Shown: piece by piece, positions 3,925 to 6,660 of the stretch
Layout of the letters: every line of letters begins with the position of its first letter
Position numbering within the stretch: the stretch's first letter is position 1
Program-made: the position numbers and the translations under genes
NCBI GenBank assembly: GCA_023389545.1
Contig: JAEWEI010000254.1
Location: 1-6,660 of the forward strand
Direction: 5' to 3'
Source of the DNA: Actinomycetes bacterium
GTDB taxonomy: Bacteria; Actinomycetota; Actinomycetes; Actinomycetales; Cellulomonadaceae
Length of the DNA: 6,660 nucleotides
The notes under the pieces: generated by a model
The model's database searches: none
The model's input: only the letters and a program-made list of their open reading frames with translations
Told to the model about the DNA's origin: nothing

Positions 3925-6660
3925 GTGTTCGACACGATCCTGGTCGCCAACCGAGGCGAGATCGCCTGCCGGGTGCTCCGCACCGCGCGCGAACTCGGCC
4001 TCAAGACCGTCGCCGTGCACTCCGACGCGGACGCCGCCGCGCCGCACGTGCGGATGGCCGATGTCGCCGTCCGGCTCGGGCCGGCGCCCGCGGCGCAGAG
4101 CTACCTACGGGCGGATGCGGTGCTGGACGCCGCCCTGACCGCCGGCGCCGGGGCCATCCATCCCGGGTACGGGTTCCTGTCGGAGAACGCGGCGTTCGCC
4201 GCGGACGTCGAGGGCGCGGGGCTCGCATTCGTGGGCCCTACGCCGGCGCAGCTCGCGGTGTTCGGGGACAAGCACCGCGCACGCCTGGCCGCCGAGGCCG
4301 CGGGCGTGCCGCTCGTCGCGGGCAGCGGGCTGCTGGCCGACGTCGCTCAGGCGCTGGCGGCGGCGGAGGCCGTCGGCTACCCGGTGATGCTCAAGGCCGT
4401 CGGCGGTGGCGGGGGGATCGGCATGCAGGCGTGCGCCGACGCGGGCGAGCTGGCTGCCGCCTATGAGCGGGTGCAGCGCCTCGCCGCCACGCACTTCGGC
4501 AGCGCCGGTGTGTTCCTCGAGCGGTTCGTCGCGCGCGCCCGGCACCTGGAGGTGCAGGTCTTCGGCGACGGGGCGGGACGGGTCGTGAGCCTCGGCGACC
4601 GGGACTGCTCGTTGCAGCGCAGGAACCAGAAGGTGCTGGAGGAGGCCCCGGCGCCCGGGCTGCCGCCGCAGGTGCGGGAGCGGATGCAGGCCTCGGCGCG
4701 CGCACTCACCGGGTCCGTGGGGTACCGCTCCGCGGGCACCGTCGAGTTCGTCTACGACGTGGACCGCCAGGAGGCGTCGTTCCTCGAGGTGAACACCCGC
4801 CTGCAGGTCGAGCATCCGGTCACCGAGGAGGTCACCGGGGTGGACCTGGTGGGGTGGATGATCCGCCTGGCGCAAGGTGACGCCGCGTTCCTCGACGCGC
4901 TGCCCGATACCGGCCCCGAGGTGGCGGGGCATGCGGTGGAGGCGCGCGTCTACGCCGAGGACCCCCGCAAGGACTACCGGCCGAGCGCCGGGCTGCTGAC
5001 CGACGTGCGATTCCCGGATGGCGTGCGCGTGGACACGTGGGTCGAGGCCGGGCAGGAGGTGACCAGCCACTACGACCCGATGCTGGCCAAGGTGATCGTG
5101 CGTGGCGCCGACCGCGCCGAGGCGTTCGCCGCCGCCCGGGCCGCGCTCGACGGGACCGCGCTGTCCGGACTGCAGACCAACCTCCCGTTGCTGCGCGCCG
5201 CTGTCGCCACGGCGGAGGTTCTCGCCGCCGAGCACACCACGGCCACCCTGGGCGGCGTCCGCGATGACGAGCCCTTCGTCGACGTGCTCCGGCCCGGTGT
5301 CATGACCACAGTGCAGGACTGGCCCGGCCGGTTGGGCTTCTGGGATGTCGGCATTTCGCCCTCGGGGCCCATGGACGACCTCTCGTTCCGCTGGGGCAAC
5401 CGCGCCGTCGGCAACCCCGAAGGGTCCCCAGGCCTCGAGTGCACGCTCACCGGCCCCCGACTGCGTTTCAGCCACGACGCAGTCGTGTGCGTGACCGGCG
5501 CCCCCGCCCCTGTGACAGTCGACGACGCGCCCGTGCCGCAGTGGGAGCCTGTGGTGATCCCGGCGGGCGGGGTGCTCGACGTCGGGGCCCCGTTCGACGC
5601 GGGCCTGCGCACCTACGTGCTGTTCCGCGGCGGGCTGGACGTCCCGTTGTACCTGGGCTCGGCGTCCACGTTCTCCCTGGGCGGCTTCGGCGGGTATACC
5701 GGGCGGGCGCTCGCGGTGGGGGACGTGCTGGTCCCGGGTGTGGCCCCCGCGGATGCGCCGACCCCCGAGCCGGCGCCCGTCGAGGTGCGGCCCGACATCG
5801 CGCACCACTGGGAGATCGCGGTGCAGGAGGGGCCGCAGCCAGCGCCCGCGTACTTCACGCGGGCCGATATGGACATGCTGTGGGACGCGACCTGGCAGGT
5901 GCAGTCGCATGCGAACCGCACGGGCATCCGGCTCACCGGGCCCCGCCCGCAGTGGGCCCGGCCGGACGGCGGCGAGGCGGGGCTGCACCCGTCGAACCTG
6001 CATGACAATCCGTACTCGGTGGGCGCGCTCAACCTCAGCGGCGACACCCCGATCCTGCTCGGGCCGGACGGGCCCAGCCTGGGCGGCTTCGCGTGCCCTG
6101 TGACGGTGGCGGTGGGGCACCGCTGGAAGATGGGCCAGATCCGGCCCGGGGACACGGTGCGGCTCGTGCCGGTGCCGGAGGCGACCGCCGACGCGCTGCG
6201 GGCCTCGGACGCGCAGCGCGCGAGGGCCGGGATCGGCGTGGGGCTCGCCGTGGGCCCGGACGGCGATGACGGGGTGCTGGGGCGGGTCAGCGGCGTGGAC
6301 GGGCCCGACGGGCGGCCGGACGTGGTCTACCTGCGCGGCGCCGATGACAACGTGCTGGTCGAGTACGGCCCCATGGCACTCGATCTGGGCCTGCGCCTGC
6401 GCGTGCACGCGCTGAGCGAGGCCGTGCGGGAGCGGGTCGCCACGGGGCTGCGGGGGGTGGTGGACCTGACGCCCGGAGTGCGGAGCCTGCATGTGCACGT
6501 GGACCCGGCAGTGCTCTCGGTCCGGGAGCTCGCCGACATCCTCCGCGAGGTCGAGGCGGGGCTGCCCGCCACCGAGGACCTGGTGGTGCCGAGCCGCAAG
6601 GTGCACCTGCCGATGTCCTTCGACGACCCGTGCATCGCTGACGCCGTGACCCGGTACACC
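3925..6660 (+). CDS. uca: Urea carboxylase, ATP- and biotin-dependent (3' end beyond window)
   Basis: The frame is open for 912 codons from GTG 3925 to the right edge, with no stop or frameshift; the family is about 1,200 residues. It should carboxylate urea to allophanate using ATP, bicarbonate and biotin in the cytoplasm. Biotin carboxylase domain, about 3-445: ILVANRGEIACR (5-16), HPGYGFLSEN (79-88), ATP-site K116 and K157, Gly-rich loop GGGGGIGM (160-167), H207 in RHLEVQVFGD, K236 in RRNQKVLEEAP, and FLEVNTRLQVEHPVTE (286-301) with catalytic E288, N290, R292, Q294 and E296. The IGM ending of the glycine loop is typical of urea carboxylases, where acyl-CoA carboxylases have RGM. Carboxyltransferase part: a KipA-like AHS2 domain from VLRPGVMTTVQDWPGR (454-469) through NLHDNPYSVGALNLSGD (691-707) to about 740, then the start of a KipI-like AHS1 domain from about 798. 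The biotinyl domain is outside. Guanidine carboxylase is the main alternative. Confidence 0.93.
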   Translation, partial: MFDTILVANRGEIACRVLRTARELGLKTVAVHSDADAAAPHVRMADVAVRLGPAPAAQSYLRADAVLDAALTAGAGAIHPGYGFLSENAAFAADVEGAGLAFVGPTPAQLAVFGDKHRARLAAEAAGVPLVAGSGLLADVAQALAAAEAVGYPVMLKAVGGGGGIGMQACADAGELAAAYERVQRLAATHFGSAGVFLERFVARARHLEVQVFGDGAGRVVSLGDRDCSLQRRNQKVLEEAPAPGLPPQVRERMQASARALTGSVGYRSAGTVEFVYDVDRQEASFLEVNTRLQVEHPVTEEVTGVDLVGWMIRLAQGDAAFLDALPDTGPEVAGHAVEARVYAEDPRKDYRPSAGLLTDVRFPDGVRVDTWVEAGQEVTSHYDPMLAKVIVRGADRAEAFAAARAALDGTALSGLQTNLPLLRAAVATAEVLAAEHTTATLGGVRDDEPFVDVLRPGVMTTVQDWPGRLGFWDVGISPSGPMDDLSFRWGNRAVGNPEGSPGLECTLTGPRLRFSHDAVVCVTGAPAPVTVDDAPVPQWEPVVIPAGGVLDVGAPFDAGLRTYVLFRGGLDVPLYLGSASTFSLGGFGGYTGRALAVGDVLVPGVAPADAPTPEPAPVEVRPDIAHHWEIAVQEGPQPAPAYFTRADMDMLWDATWQVQSHANRTGIRLTGPRPQWARPDGGEAGLHPSNLHDNPYSVGALNLSGDTPILLGPDGPSLGGFACPVTVAVGHRWKMGQIRPGDTVRLVPVPEATADALRASDAQRARAGIGVGLAVGPDGDDGVLGRVSGVDGPDGRPDVVYLRGADDNVLVEYGPMALDLGLRLRVHALSEAVRERVATGLRGVVDLTPGVRSLHVHVDPAVLSVRELADILREVEAGLPATEDLVVPSRKVHLPMSFDDPCIADAVTRYT

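Noticed and set aside
3075..4004. Minus-strand open frame of 309 codons spanning the regulator and the gap
   Set aside because: It is antisense to a clear GntR protein and to the start of the carboxylase, its composition is Arg/Gln/His-rich, and no ribosome site or family motif was seen.
4105..6606. Very long minus-strand open frame (833 codons) opposite the carboxylase
   Set aside because: It is rich in His, Arg, Gln, Gly and Pro with no domain logic, as expected for the antisense of high-GC coding DNA. The plus strand encodes an uninterrupted carboxylase with all catalytic motifs across the same stretch.

Overview
The window is about 73% GC by eye, with strong third-position G/C bias, GTG starts and start/stop overlaps, which fits a high-GC actinomycete. 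I cannot name the genus from the sequence alone. Everything readable is on the plus strand and forms one nitrogen-acquisition locus: the 3' part of a urea-type ABC transporter operon, a GntR-family regulator, a 190-bp regulatory gap, and the first 912 codons of a biotin-dependent urea carboxylase that runs off the right edge.

Layout. 1-309 is the C-terminal end of the permease UrtB. 306-1499 is the second permease, UrtC. 1496-2323 and 2323-3021 are the two ATPases, UrtD and UrtE. 3048-3734 (possibly starting at 3018) is an FCD-type GntR regulator. The four urt genes overlap by a few bases at each junction, so they are almost certainly one translationally coupled transcript whose promoter and urtA binding-protein gene lie outside the window. 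The gap 3735-3924 holds three regulatory-looking structures: a GlnR-like box with 11-bp phasing (3749-3786), a 32-bp near-perfect palindrome centred on GTATAC (3811-3842) that looks like a GntR/FCD operator, and an inverted repeat that could fold the leader over the ribosome binding site. The carboxylase starts at GTG 3925 and is open to the last base.

How it works together (inference from families). UrtABCDE imports urea at the expense of ATP. Urea carboxylase uses ATP and bicarbonate to make allophanate, and an allophanate hydrolase, expected downstream but not visible, would release ammonia and CO2. This is the ATP-dependent, nickel-free alternative to urease. The regulator sits between transporter and catabolic gene, next to a palindrome suited to its family, so local substrate-responsive control layered on global GlnR nitrogen control is the most economical model. 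No mobile element, tRNA, rRNA, CRISPR array or clear intrinsic terminator was seen. The parts are known families; the most novel-looking element is the dual control region, and whether the true carboxylase substrate is urea or guanidine remains open.
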